Below are positions 34,705-46,094 of a DNA stretch of 64,000 nt, piece by piece; position 1 is the first letter of the stretch; each line of letters begins with the position of its first letter. Under the pieces are notes generated by a model. That model did not search any database. It was not told where the DNA came from and saw only the letters and a list, made by a program, of their open reading frames with translations. The position numbers and the translations under genes are program-made. The stretch spans positions 129,863,035 through 129,927,034 of the forward strand of contig CM076192.1 of NCBI GenBank assembly GCA_038277395.1, read 5' to 3'. The stretch is from Dryocosmus kuriphilus (lineage: Eukaryota; Arthropoda; Insecta; Hymenoptera; Cynipidae).

Positions 34705-36705
34705 GCATTCTGTGGTTCGGATTCCATTCCAAGAGAATTCGCGCCCAGGGAAACAGCCAATCAGCGAGAAAAGAGGAAGGAAGCGAGGAGAAGTAAAGGC
34801 ATCCGATCAGACTGGAGGGCAGTGGAGTTCGTCCATCCCTCTCTTGACCGCAAGAACCCATGGGCACTGGCTTCACGCGCCTTATTTTCTCTCCCTTTCC
34901 CCACTCCTGCACCTGTCGACTTCCCGTAGCCTCAGAACGACCGGTAGCACGAGTGGCCAGTTAGTGCGTTTTGGTACATTGTAAACGTGAAGCGTCCGCT
35001 GCAAAGTCCTTCGACGAGATTCACCTACTTTGTTTTCTTTCGAGGTATGAGTTTTTGTTTCAGGTGGTTTAGCCAAGCACACACGGAATTGACAATTTAT
35101 AGTGTATCTCCTTGGCCGGATCACCTTCTTTGAGTTATATATTTGACTAAAATGCAGTGCTAGGCCCGTATCTTTGGAGTGCCGACGCCTGACCGCTCGT
35201 TCCCTGTAACCTTTGTACACTATGTTTTCGCGGAATTATGTTTTGAAACTCCCTTTTGTCGTGAATCCCATACTGACCCTATTCCTTCACCCATTTTCTT
35301 CGACCCAACCACTATATTAAATCACGATCTTTTTTTTTTGTTTTGAATCTCACATGCTCTCTAGGAGATACTTTGAACCCCTTTTAGACATGATCCCTCT
35401 TTTTTCATTGACCACGTGCCTCAACTCTAGTGCTTTGACCCCGTGTCGGAAGGATATCTTTTTTTTTCTTGCAAGTGTGCAGTGTAGCATGGAAATAAAT
35501 AAACTCCGGTGTAGAACTCGCCATTTGGACCCTGAAACACCAATCCACTTAACCTGAACCTTGTCCTAGTCGCATTTCGACCGATTTCACCGACGCCCTC
35601 TCGAACTTGGTTAACTATCTACATTTATATGACTTGTATTTGTATTTTGGTTCTTCCCCCCTTTTGAAGCTGTTATATTGAGTTGTAATCAAAGGCTAGA
35701 CTCCATTTTGTCATTCCGATCACTTAGAGTTGAGAATCTCCTTTTTTTTTTTGTCATGAGAGCATGTGTTGGTAATTATTTACCCCAACCCCGCTAAGTT
35801 AACGACCTTTTTCAGTCTTATAATACCTGTGTAAAGACATTCTAAAATCGACTCGTCACACCCCCCCCTCCCCCCCCCCCTCCCATTTAATTTGGTGGTC
35901 AATTTACGGCTTATTGTTCTCGTAGCGCTCGCTTTAAGTAAACTTTGTTATTTGGCTAAATTCGCGGAAATTGATTTGTGACCCATTATTCGGGCCATGC
36001 CTGCTTCGAGTAGATTTTGTTAAGTTTGTTAAATATTATTATGAAATGAATCTGTTGATTTTTTTTTTTGTAATCTCTTTCGACTCCTTGTTATTCTGAA
36101 TAAATTGTTGATTTTATTCTATACACTTTAAAAAGGGTCTTGCCAAAAATTTATTCATTCGAGCACCCCCTCTACCTTTAGGAACTGAGCTAGCTAAACT
36201 TATTTTGTTTGGATCTCTCTAAATTTTCTTGGTATTATCGCCTTTCATATAGTAATAAATTATCATCGCTCTTCGTACGGTAATAAATTATCTTTGCGTT
36301 TTATTTTGAATTTATCGTTTCTTATTTTGGTTTGTCATTACTCGGGTTAGGGGTTATGGACGATTAGCCTGGTGGGCCTTTGTTCATCCATTACCCGCAC
36401 GTGTTGTCAAGGTCATGGGCAATTAGCCTGGTGGCCCTTGTTTGCCTATGGCCCGACAAGTGTGCGAGTTTTGTTTGGTTCATCGTTAAAAATTAATAGT
36501 TTTCCTGGTTTATCGCTAACTCTTGAGTATTTCTTATGTAGTTTTTATATTTTGGGTTTCCGCTCATTTAGGAATTTATTTCAGATTGCCTTTACGAAGG
36601 CTGGCGCCCACCGTACATTTATTTGGGATTTTAATTTTATCTCTATCTTTATGCGCGGCCCTAGAGAACCAACTTCTAACATCTGGAAAAAAGGCGCGCG
36701 TCACA

Positions 36706-37479
36706 AGTCATATATGAGAGCAGTCCATGTTGGACCCTTATGGAGTAGCATGCCGTTTCCATGAGGCATCATGCCTGTATTTCCCTCATGGGACCCTCAT
36801 GGCATGAAGGAAATCCATGCGGGAGCCTACTCTATATTTCCACACGGGTTGTATGAAAAAAACGCTTTAAAATATCATGCACTACATGGATAGTAAATAA
36901 TACCCTTAAGATGGAACAAATGTTCTCATAACAGCTAACTGAAGCCTCTTAATTGTTATTCTTCGAAATAAATCATTAAAATAAGATGCATTATAATATT
37001 GTGGAGCTAATAGATAACTAGATAAATATTTGTTAACAGCTTAATTGCATCAAAATACTTTTGTACAATAAACATAAGCTGAAGAATTATAAGAGGGCTT
37101 ACATGCAATAACCGGTTCTAGTTTCTAAGTTTAATTTTTGAAAAATAAATTCGAATAGAAGATATGATTACGCATATTTTGACATTCTCATCAGAGAAGG
37201 TATTAGATTTATGCAAAACTTGACTTTCGCGGATTTCATGAAATATCCATGTTTTGAGACATCCTGAAGCCGAAAAAACGGTTTTTACGACGGTGCCTGT
37301 CTGTCTGTTGTCGTTGTCGTCGTCGTTGGAGCCTGTTCCCACGATAATTTTCGGAGGTCTAATCGGATTGGAGTGCACTTTGGTGCACTTCTTTAAGGGA
37401 TAAAAACAAAGAACGGGTTCGTTAATCAGCGGTTTTCGAACAACGGTTATGGTTTTATCCATCAAAACCTGTTCTCACA
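36706..37479. repeat. Interspersed noncoding repeat sequence, no gene
   Basis: From 36715 to 36850 there are short inverted and direct phrases (CATGAGGCATCATGCC, CCCTCATGGGACCC, GGCATGAAGG). From 37190 to 37400 there is a phrase GCCGAAAAAACGGTTTTTACG followed by GTCTGTCTGTTGTCG and TCGTTGTCG runs. No gene is supported by the short minus frame there. Confidence 0.55.
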
Positions 37480-37570
37480 AAATCAAAAAATCCATTTTTT
37501 GGCTAAACTATGAGAAATACAAGAAAAATGCAAGAAAGTAAAATTATTTATCTCAAAAAAATCTATAGAT
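37480..37570 (+). repeat. ~155-bp satellite-like unit, left half, interrupted by Gypsy-3
   Basis: GGCTAAACTATGAGAAATAC and ATTTATCTCAAAAAAATCTA belong to the same unit as found at 49416-49830 and, inverted, at 62560-63100. It stops at the LTR, directly after the target bases AGAT. Confidence 0.75.
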
Positions 37571-40040
37571 TGTGACGTTGCAATTTTATTACACGTCACA
37601 GACGTCAATTTTAGTACTTTTGAAAATTCTAGAAAATTTTAGAAAAATAATAACAGTTGCTTTTAATCTCTTTTATCACGTGGTCTGACGCTGACGGCAA
37701 TCTCGGCACTCCTTAGCGCTTAATTTAGATGTAATTTAGATTAATTTATTATTTTTCGTATTATTTATTTTGTTTTACATAAATTCGTCTTGGATCGCAA
37801 AACTACCCCCATTAACGAGCTGGGAGTCCACGCTACCCTCTTCATTGAGTCGTCGATTAGGGTTTGTCGTCACCTCCACCCAGCGAGGCTTCTACTGTCC
37901 GGCGACCTTCACCTAGTTCTTCCTTCCGGCTTGTCCAATTTTGAGTTTTCGTTCGCCATCTCCTACTTCTAAGATACCAGGCCAGTACCCGTTGAAGAGG
38001 AAGGAGAGTGGTAATATTAGCTGTCCAAGATACTAGACAAGTTCCGGTTCAGGATATTTTACAGCTGTCCAAGATACTAGGCAAGTTCCGGTTGAGGATA
38101 TTTTTGCAGTTGTCCAAGATACTAGGCAAGTTCCGGTTGAGGATATTTTCGAGAAGTAATGGTGACCATCCAAAACCCAGGCATCAGTTCCAGTGAGGAT
38201 GGGTACAACCATTGTTAGTTTTATTTGAAATAATTCTACCAGTAAGAAAATAGGTAGAATGATTTCGTTCTTTGCTTAGTTCAACATGTATGAAAGGGGG
38301 TAGAACGATTTTGTCTTTGAGACTTTTTACTGTTTTCGAGATCATATTTGAGAAACACGGACGTCCGCCTCGGATACAGTTTAAAGGGATCCAGCCGCCC
38401 CCTCTGCCCCGACCCCGTGATGAGCAGCGCTTCACCCAAGAAACAAGGATAACGCTGGAATTCTCGGACGTCAACGCGGGAGAGAAAAGGAACGAAGGAA
38501 GACTAGGAGAAGAGAAGAACAGGCGACAAGGCAAACCAATGAGGAGCGCGAACGAGACGCGGACTCTCTCTCCCAATTCTACACATCCGATCTCCCACCG
38601 TACCGCCCGTCACTTCCTACTTCCGATGTCCAGTTTAGGCATAATGCGATACTTAGTTTCGACGACATTCGTTTTTGTGAACCGAAGGCGTCGAGACCTG
38701 AGGAGAAACAAGAGGCGCACAACGTGTAAAGGTTTGAGGTAGGATTTTCTTTACTCTGTGAAATGGCCCAGCGAGGTGTTTACCCCTTTTTTTTAGTTGT
38801 TATTTTCGTTTCATATCGACTTCAAAATAGATTTGAGTTCCCTAGCTGATCCATTGTTCTTTAATTAATTAGCAAATTGAGTGAAATTTTTATGATGTCG
38901 TTTTGAATCCCCCCCCCCCCCCCCATTATGGAGTGCCGAAGGGCGAGCCCCTTGAGTTTTCTGCGTGATTTTAATTTTATTATCTCATTTTAAATTATGA
39001 TGTTAGATTATTAGCTTTTTTTTTGTGTTCCAATCGACGGCGTGGTCCTAAAATTGTGAATGTGGTCCGTTTTAGTAGTCCCAAACCCACTCTCGCCCCA
39101 AATCCCTGTCAGTTTTTCGAAGTTTAAAAGCCGACCAAAATTATTAGAAACCCCTTTTCTTTTCTTTCTACCCTTTTACCGAACCGTAGTCTTCCGTGCC
39201 CGCATGCTACCCAAATTAATATAGTTCTAAATAGTTAAATATAGTATTGAAAATTTAGTAAGATGTTGTAATCCCAATTTTAATAGTTTCGAACATGTCT
39301 GTTCTCGATGGTTATAGTGCCGCTTATTTTTGTATCAAAATGGTAAACCACACCCTTTCCGAACATGTTTTGTCCCCAATTTGAGTAGTTTAGCGGACAA
39401 TTTCACACCCCTTTCTCACTGCTGGCTTCCACTTTTGTTTCTTTTTTTTTGTTGTTGTTTGCATTATAGTTTAAGATGTATTAATTTCTTACCGAGACCT
39501 TTGTTAACCACCTGAATTTGTATGCTTATAGAGATTTCGCTAATTTGTTCTTAACTTATTTTAACCCCTTTTGAATGTTATATCGAAGCCATTGTCTTTA
39601 CCCCTGAATAAATGTTTGATTTTATGAATTTTAAGGAAAGGTTTTGTGAGTTATACTTAATGATGTTTAACCCACCCTCTCTACCGTAAACTAATAATTA
39701 TTAGGGGCTGAGCTAGACGGCAAAGCCGGCGATCCGAATAAAATTTAGAGATTTTGTAGAAAGTGTCCCAAGAAAGGACTGGCGCCCGTAATTTTGGGGT
39801 TTCGTTTTTTAAGGTTTCAGATTCCATTGCGTTTTCCGTTTTCGAGTTTTGGTTTGTTTATTTGACTTTTGGTTTTAGTTTTATTGAGGTTGAATTCGGG
39901 AACTTTGGACTGAGTTGTTATTAAGCTTGATTTTGAATTTTGAATTTGTTTCGGGTCGCCTTGTGCGTGCCCTTGCCTGACCACACTCATTTTCTTTTTT
40001 TTTGGTTTTAAAAATCAAAAGGAAAAGGGTGCACGTCACA
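37571..40040 (+). repeat. 5' LTR of Gypsy-3
   Basis: TGTGACGTTGCAA ... GTGCACGTCACA, 2,470 bp, with inverted TGTGACG/CGTCACA tips. It contains three imperfect ~60-bp copies of (G/C)TGTCCAAGATACTAG, GCAAGTTCCGG, TTGAGGATATTTT at about 38024-38155, and a poly-C run near 38920. ACTGGCGCCCGTAA near 39779 resembles a primer site but is internal. Confidence 0.9.
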
Positions 40041-40042
40041 AT

Positions 40043-40058
40043 TGGCGCCCAACGTGGG
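40043..40058 (+). other. tRNA primer-binding site of Gypsy-3
   Basis: TGGCGCCCAACGTGGG lies two bases after the 5' LTR end, the expected spacing. Confidence 0.85.
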
Positions 40059-40174
40059 TGTTAAAAATTAAAAGTGGTCACATCATTTCGGTATAGCTGA
40101 TATTTAAATTTAGAATGACATTTCCGAACTTATCTTAATCTTGCTCATTAATATTAAAATAATGTTTCCAACTA

Positions 40175-41468
40175 ACACATCACTCAATAAGTCCGTAGGA
40201 TGACACATAGATGGCGTTGCTATGTAATAGTCCATATGATTTGTAGGAAGTACCAACCTTAAAAAGATATCTGTCAAAATTTCATGACAATCCGACGATT
40301 AGATTACAACTTACAGAGGTTAAAGTGACGTTACTTTTGAGTTTTTCAAAAAAATGAATTCAAAGCAATTTCGTGTGTTGATTTTCATTGCTTTTTGATG
40401 GGTAAAAATACCATCACAGCCAAAACATGGCTTGATAAATGTTATCCGGACTCTGCCCCATCGAGGCAAACGGTGGAGAAGTGGTTTGCTGATTTTAAAC
40501 GTGGCCGTACAGACACTGGCGATGCTGAACGCTCTGGAAGGCCAATTGAGGTGGTTACACCCCGGAAAACGTCAAAAAAGTCCACCGAATCGTTTTGGAA
40601 AACCGAAAAGTGAAATTGCGTGAGATTGCCGACACCTTGAAGATATCAGAAGGCAGTGTGCACACTATTTTGCATGAACATTTGTCCATGAGAAAGCTGT
40701 TCTCAAAGTGGGTGCCGCGTTTGCTCACAGTGGACCAAAAACAACAACGTGTCGATGATTCTGAGAGCTGTTTGGAGCTGTTCAACCGGAATAAAAAGGA
40801 CTTTTTGCATCGGTATGTGATAATGGATGAAACATGGATCCACCACCACACTCCAGAGTCAAATTGGCAGTCAGCTGAGTGGACTGCAGCCGGAGAACCA
40901 CGTCCAAAGCGGCCAAAATCGCAAAAGTCGGCTGGTAAGGTTATGGCGTCTGTATTTTGGGATGCGCACGGAATTTTGTACATCGACTATCTTGAGAAAG
41001 GAAAAAGAATCAACAGCGAATACTACATGGCACTATTAGTGCGTTTGAAGGAAGAAATTGCCAAAAAACGGCCACACATGAAGAAGAAAAAAATTCTCTT
41101 TCACCAAGACAATGCACCATGTCACAAGTCGATCGCAACGATGGCCAAATTGCGCGAATTGGGCTTCGAATTGCTTCCGCACCCACCGTATTCTCCAGAT
41201 TTGGCCCCCAGCGACTACTACCTGTTCGCAGATCTGAAAAAAATGCTCGCCGGAAAAAAATTTGGCTCGAACGAAGAGGTGATCGCTGAAACTGAAGCTT
41301 ATTTTGAGGCCAAAGACGAATCGTTCTACAAAAAAGGTGTCGAAATGCCAGAGCGGCGTTGGACTGATTGTATCACTCTTGAAGGAATGTATGTTGATGA
41401 ATAAGATCGAATTTTGCCGAAAAAATGTGTTTTTCTTAGTTATCCTACGGACTTATTGAGTGATGTGT
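40175..41468 (+). mobile_element. mariner element inserted in the Gypsy-3 leader
   Basis: Ends are inverted repeats: ACACATCACTCAATAAGTCC at the left tip and its reverse complement at the right tip (about 26-28 bp, matching through GTAGGA). TA dinucleotides flank both tips (40173-40174 and 41469-41470), the expected target duplication. Total length 1,294 bp, normal for mariner. It lies between the primer site and gag of Gypsy-3, so it arrived after, or was carried with, Gypsy-3. Confidence 0.97.
40354..41404 (+). pseudogene. mariner transposase, frameshifted near N-terminus
   Basis: Cut-and-paste transposase of about 350 codons, starting ATG 40354 (MNSKQFRVLI). A one-base loss near 40390 shifts the frame before MGKNTITAKTWLD, and an extra base in the C run near 40560 shifts it again before VKLREIADTLKISEGSV. 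From 40595 to the stop the protein is open. The helix-turn-helix region is followed by the D,D34D catalytic set: MDETWIHHH (40824), FHQDNAPCH (41100) and YSPDLAPSDYY (41193). It closely resembles mariners seen in ants and bees; the subfamily is not assigned. Confidence 0.95.
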
Positions 41469-43228
41469 TATGTATTTATTATATTTAATTGAAATTATTG
41501 TTTTCAGCCATGTAATAATTACCCTATCTGACTCCAAAATATTGTTTAAACCTTTTATAATTACCTTAATTGATTTAAGAGTACCATTTCTGACCCTGTG
41601 TTAATTGCAATATTTAACTTTAAGATATTATTTTCGGTCCCGTACAAATTACCGCATATAATTTTAAATTATTATTAATCCCGTATCTACTATTGTACGT
41701 AACATTGAAATATCGTTCCCGACCTCGCATCTAACATCCTATCTAATCTGAGACTTGTAATTTTGACTTCAAAACAATTATCTTACGCAATTTTAAAATA
41801 CTATTGCCGTTCTGGCCCTACTGGTCAAACTTCCTTTTATATTGCTAATTTCGAGTCAGTATTAATTTAGTATATTTGTTTTTAAAATATCGTTCCTGAT
41901 GTCCCCAATTAATTATTATGTTCAAATTTTAAAATATCATGGTCTTAATTAATTTTAAAATATTATTGTCAGTCGTATAATAGCTATCCATTTGGATTTT
42001 AAAATATTATTTCTTGTCTCGTACCGATCATACGATTTAGTTTTGAAGTGTTATTCTCGTCAAACGTGTTAATTACCCGTCCTGTTTTGAAAAGAGTATT
42101 TATGACCTTATCAGCTACTACGGGTGATCCTAAGAAATATTACTCTGGACCCTATACCGGTTGCCACACCTCATTTCAGAATATTATTTCCCATTTTGTA
42201 GCGTAGCATGCTTGTAGCAATTATTTTCCGTATCTTAAATCCTTGTTTTCGAGCCTTAATGAATCACGTGCTTGAGTGAACGCACTGTTTACAATCCTGT
42301 ATCAATCACGTATTTGGCTTTTCGAGTGTCTTTCCCAACGCTTTATTGTTATAATACTTGTATTTAAAATTTTATTTCCAAACCGGTATTAATTACTTTT
42401 CTTATCTTAAGTCCGTGTTGTCGAATGACCCTAATCTACTTGGGAATATTTCGCTAATTTATACACTTTACATTACCCAATTTTATAATTTTTATTATTT
42501 ATTCGTTTGTATTTAATACGGGAGAACCGAAATTTAGGGACAATTAATTTTATACACTAAAAAGTTCTGAATTCTATGCAGATTGATTGAATGAATGAAT
42601 TTTAGTTGAGAATCTCAAGCATGATTTTGTTTTCGATTTTTAAAGGTTTGAATTTGTTTATTAAATTTATTCATTTAAGTTGATAGAATGGAAAAAAACA
42701 AGAGAATTTGAATTAAAAATCTCGATTATTATTTTATTCTCGATTTTTAAAGGTTCAAACGTCATTTTAATTAATTGAGCGAATACATTTAATTAGGAAA
42801 ATTTCGGTTATTATTTTATTTCCAATTTTTATCAATTATCCTATTTGATTTAAAAATGGAATAGAAAATGGAATCCCATCTGAATTAGTTAAATTAATAG
42901 ATTTAATTTAAATTGAAGATTCGGACCATTATATTATTTTCGATTCTTATTAATTATCATATTTGATTTAGAAATGGATTAAAGATGTAAACTAAATTTA
43001 AATTAATTAAAGGGATAAATCTAATCCGAAGTAAACGTATATAACAAATTATTAATTAACTTCCGATCTTCATTTAGTCCAAAATTGGACCAAAAGTTCA
43101 AACATGATGTGAATTAATTAATTGATTGTATTCAATTTAAACCGAAATTTCCGATTATTATTTTAAATTCGATTTCTATTATTTATCATATCTGATTTAA
43201 AAATATTTTATTTTCGAGCCGGTGTTAG
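41469..43228 (+). other. Gypsy-3 leader, AT-rich near-repeats
   Basis: Variants of TTTTAAAATATTATT followed by a CGT(C/T)-type word recur about every 60-70 bp from 41530 to 42060. A second series built on TTATTTTATTTTCGAT(T) runs from 42600 to 43190. No gene. Confidence 0.6.
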
Positions 43229-43231
43229 GAG

Positions 43232-45196
43232 GGTAAGAAACCCATTTCGTGGATATATGATCTAAATAAAGAAGAGCTCATCCAGCAACTGGAAGCTCGG
43301 GGCCTTCCTATCAACGGGAATTTCTCAATTCTCCGCGAACGCTTATTACGCGCAGTTCGTGTCGAGTACGGTATCCTGGACCCTGGTTCGGACAATCCGC
43401 GAGATCAACCCGGCATAACTGACGGAGGACAATCTCCCGAACATTCTAGCCCCCATATGTCCCCACGGGACCCAGATGAGGGGAGCCACTGGGGAGCGGT
43501 GGGCAGTGGTCAGGGATTTAGTACAACCAACGTCGGTACACAAACCGATTTAAACAACGTGTATCTCGAAATGATTGAGAGTCTAGTAGACAATGGGGAA
43601 CTTCCAGATTATAATTCACAGGGAATTGAGGATAGGCCGAGACGAGATATGACAGAACGGCGGAGCGTTCATGCAGGTCCTAGAAAGAACACGGGAAGTA
43701 AACATCGTGGTGTTGACCCACACGTTGCAATCGTGGGTGACACAGAGAGCAGGGATGACACACGTGTGGCCGATCGGTACCGCGCGGATGGGAATCTTCG
43801 AACTGTTCACACGACCAATAGACAAACAGGTGACTTAGAAACGGGTTTTGAACGTTCCCACACCCACCGCGACACTCATCGTTTCCTCTATGAGCAGGAA
43901 CCTAGCCCTCTCTTACACCCCCACATTCGAGGGTCTAGTACTCAGTACCCCTCTCACCGGTCGCAGGTCGTCTTTGAGGACCCTCGTCGCTCCCACTCGG
44001 ATACTCGACGCTACCGTACAGAGCACAATGACCCCTTCACCCTATCTTCACCTATCGCACATAGAATAAATTCAGAATATGACGCGTATACACCCTACAT
44101 CCGAAATTCCGATACTGTTGACCCCTCTCGCCGACCACAGGTCGCGTTGGGTGACCGACATCGCCTACAACAGGACTCTCGTCGGTCATACCGCCATGAT
44201 GATAATTCGGCTCCCTCTAACCCCGCCCGCGCTAACGAGACCATGCGAAAATGGAATATTAGATATTCGGGCTCTCGCAGTTAGGACTCCGACACATTCC
44301 TGATGCGCATAGAGGAGGGCCGTGATTTGATCCCTATCTGCGAAGCCGACTTACTAAGAGTAGTCCTCTTCTTTCTATCGGGCATCGCTGTTAATTGGTT
44401 TAGAGGCTCTAGACACTTGTGGCAGAGTTATGATCAGTTCGCGAGGGCATTTAAAATCAGATTCGGGGATTCAGATTTCCAATTCGAGCTGAGGCAGGAA
44501 ATCCACCAGCGGACTCAGGGCGAAAAGGAGTCAGCGTCGGATTATCTAACATGCATGAGAGCCATGTTCGACAAGTTATCTCCTAGGATGTTCGAATCCG
44601 AGGAAGTCAGTTACGCACATAGGAACCTTCTACCCAGGTTACTGCTAGCTGTTCGTAGGACCGACATTCAGGACTTCGTCCACCTCGAGTACCTCGCTAA
44701 TATTGCCGAAAAGAGTTACCGCGTTGCGAAAAATTATAAACCCCCACCATCACCGGAACGATCCCTATTACCCGACCTGGCATATAAAGACTCTAGGTCT
44801 AGAAGGCCGGATAGGAGAACGAAAAGGGGCTACGAGAAAATATCGCTACTTGACGAGGTAGATGAGTCGTCCTTTCAAGAGGAACCAGTGGATTTAGCCT
44901 ACTTGTCGATAGAGGGAAGGGATAATGTCAAACCCAATGGGAGTAGCAAACCTAGACCCCTCCCGAATAATTCAGCCCCATCCGGTACCGAACCGGAACC
45001 AGACACGTCTAGCAACCCCAATCGTACCCTCCCCCCTGAAATCGGTACCGACTTGAAGGGAGATTCCAGAAGCTTCAGTTGTGGGAATTGTAGACAACGG
45101 TTTTTCGAGTGTAATGAACCTAGGAAAAAGTTCTGTTACAAGTGCGCGAAAGAAGGACTTATTTCCACTGGGTGCCCGAAGTGTTCGGGGACCTAG
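43232..45196 (+). pseudogene. Gypsy-3 Gag with SAP-like N-terminus, start codon lost, one stop
   Basis: A single frame of about 655 codons. The N-terminus (ISWIYDLNKEELIQQLEARG then LPINGNFSILRERLLRAVR, 43244-43350) matches a SAP-like DNA/RNA-binding helix-loop-helix. The ATG present at this place in Gypsy-2 is absent; the first in-frame ATG is 43457. A long Arg/His/Asp/Ser-rich, probably disordered segment follows. One in-frame TAG lies at 44282-44284. The capsid-like part (LFFLSGIAVNWFRGSRHLW, RTQGEKESASDYLTCMRAMF, YAHRNLLPRLLLAVR) spans 44360-44670. The C-terminus has CGNCRQRFFEC and CYKCAKEGLISTGCPKC. Confidence 0.88.
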
Positions 45197-45480
45197 AAAC
45201 CGAGGCACATCGCAAAGTAGGTGTGTCTCAAATAAATTCGGATGAGTCCCCGAAAATTCCCCCTCCCGCAAAGAGAAACAGAGAACGGAACCCTCCCCAA
45301 ACATCAGGTTTAGTTGAGGTCGAGTATTCGGAAAACGAAATCGACCTATCAAGCTACTATGCGACACCATGCTTTTTGTTTCCCGAGGCAGTTTCTTCAT
45401 CAAAGAAAAGAACACCTTGTTGGCTTCAGAAATCTCAAGCAAAAATGAGAATACATTGATCCTCTTTTCGTACCCCAACC
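45197..45480 (+). pseudogene. Remnant of the gag-protease spacer
   Basis: Frame pieces GLVEVEYSENEIDLSSYYAT and FFIKEKNTLLASEI match the Gypsy-2 spacer (KLVEIEYLNNGLDFSNF, FIKEKEIPLAVNI). A frame change lies near 45370-45390. Protease and everything to the end of integrase are missing after this point; the sequence passes directly into the 3' ORF. Confidence 0.7.
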
Positions 45481-46094
45481 CCCCTTCAGTACCGTCCTTC
45501 ACAAGCATGAAACAAATTAACCCCAGTTCCGATTCTTTTAACCCCAGTCCTTCAGCTTCTAAACTCAAAACACCACCCTCCTCCACCTGCTCCAATCCCG
45601 AAACCCTTAATACAAAACCAACTACCACCTCAGACGAGCTCTTCAATCCTTTTAAAATTCCTACGTCTCCACCCTCCTCCACCTGCTCCCATCCTGAACC
45701 CCTCACTACAAAGCCTACTAACCCCTCTGACGAGCCCTTCAATCCTTTTAAAATCCCTACGTCTCCACCCACTTCCACTATTTCTAATACCAAACCCTCC
45801 ACCTTTCAGCCTCCCAACACTCAGGGAGACTCTAACGACCCTTCCCGAACCCCTCGATCCACACCAATCCCCTCACTCCTAGAGATGAGGTTCCCGGCTC
45901 CCGATAACGTGGACCCCCGTACGCTGGAGTTTCTGAACACCACCTCCCGCTCGGGGTGCTGGAATTGTGGGAAGCCGGGGCACCGGTATTCTAACTGCCC
46001 TAGTAAAGGAAGGAAGTGGTTCTGCCGTCGTTGTGGTGAACCTGGATACACCATCGACACCTGTCCTTACCGTTCCAGCCACGACTACGACTGA
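45369..46094 (+). CDS. Gypsy-3 3' ORF: Pro/Ser/Thr-rich protein with CCHC zinc knuckles
   Basis: Open frame of 241 codons. After the spacer remnant there are three imperfect ~34-residue (102-bp) repeats built on SSTC(S)xPE, LxTKPT, DE(L/P)FNPFKIPTSPP at about 45562-45800. The C-terminus has SGCWNCGKPGHRYSNCPSKG (a full CCHC knuckle, 45955-46005) followed by WFCRRCGEPGYTIDTCPYR (a second knuckle with Tyr in place of His). It corresponds to the post-integrase ORF of Gypsy-2. A nucleic-acid-binding role is inferred from the knuckles. It is the only uninterrupted reading frame of Gypsy-3. Confidence 0.65.
   Translation: MLFVSRGSFFIKEKNTLLASEISSKNENTLILFSYPNPPSVPSFTSMKQINPSSDSFNPSPSASKLKTPPSSTCSNPETLNTKPTTTSDELFNPFKIPTSPPSSTCSHPEPLTTKPTNPSDEPFNPFKIPTSPPTSTISNTKPSTFQPPNTQGDSNDPSRTPRSTPIPSLLEMRFPAPDNVDPRTLEFLNTTSRSGCWNCGKPGHRYSNCPSKGRKWFCRRCGEPGYTIDTCPYRSSHDYD

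Larger units (their letters stand above)
24807..36705 (+). mobile_element. Gypsy-2: LTR retrotransposon lacking its 5' LTR, with nested R1 fragment
   Basis: Order: the last ~10 bp of an LTR (GCGCGTCACA), primer site, long AT-rich leader, gag, protease, RT, RNase H, integrase with a GPY-type tail, an extra zinc-knuckle ORF, purine tract and a 3' LTR (32740-36705). An R1-clade non-LTR fragment sits inside that LTR. The sequence left of 24807 does not match the 3' LTR beyond the terminal bases, so the 5' LTR is deleted. Stops, frameshifts and a gag deletion show it is inactive. Confidence 0.88.
32740..36705 (+). repeat. 3' LTR of Gypsy-2, split by an R1-clade insertion
   Basis: Starts TGTGATGTTGCAG and ends GGCGCGCGTCACA. 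Without the ~1.35-kb insertion it is about 2.6 kb, close to the Gypsy-3 LTRs (about 2.5 kb). A shared internal landmark, GAGTCGTCGATTAGGGT then CAGCGAGGCTTCTAC, lies near 32970-33030 here and near 37846-37890 in Gypsy-3. A poly-C tract lies at about 35860-35880 and GCTGAGCTAGC-like sequence near 36185, again mirrored in Gypsy-3. Confidence 0.8.

Noticed and set aside
39779..39793. Second primer-like site ACTGGCGCCCGTAA
   Set aside because: It lies inside the 5' LTR and is present at the same place in the 3' LTR (about 49063), so it is LTR sequence, not a primer site.
44972..45802. 276-codon minus frame opposite Gypsy-3 gag and 3' ORF
   Set aside because: Repetitive Gly/Glu/Val shadow of the Pro/Ser-rich repeats; no family motif.
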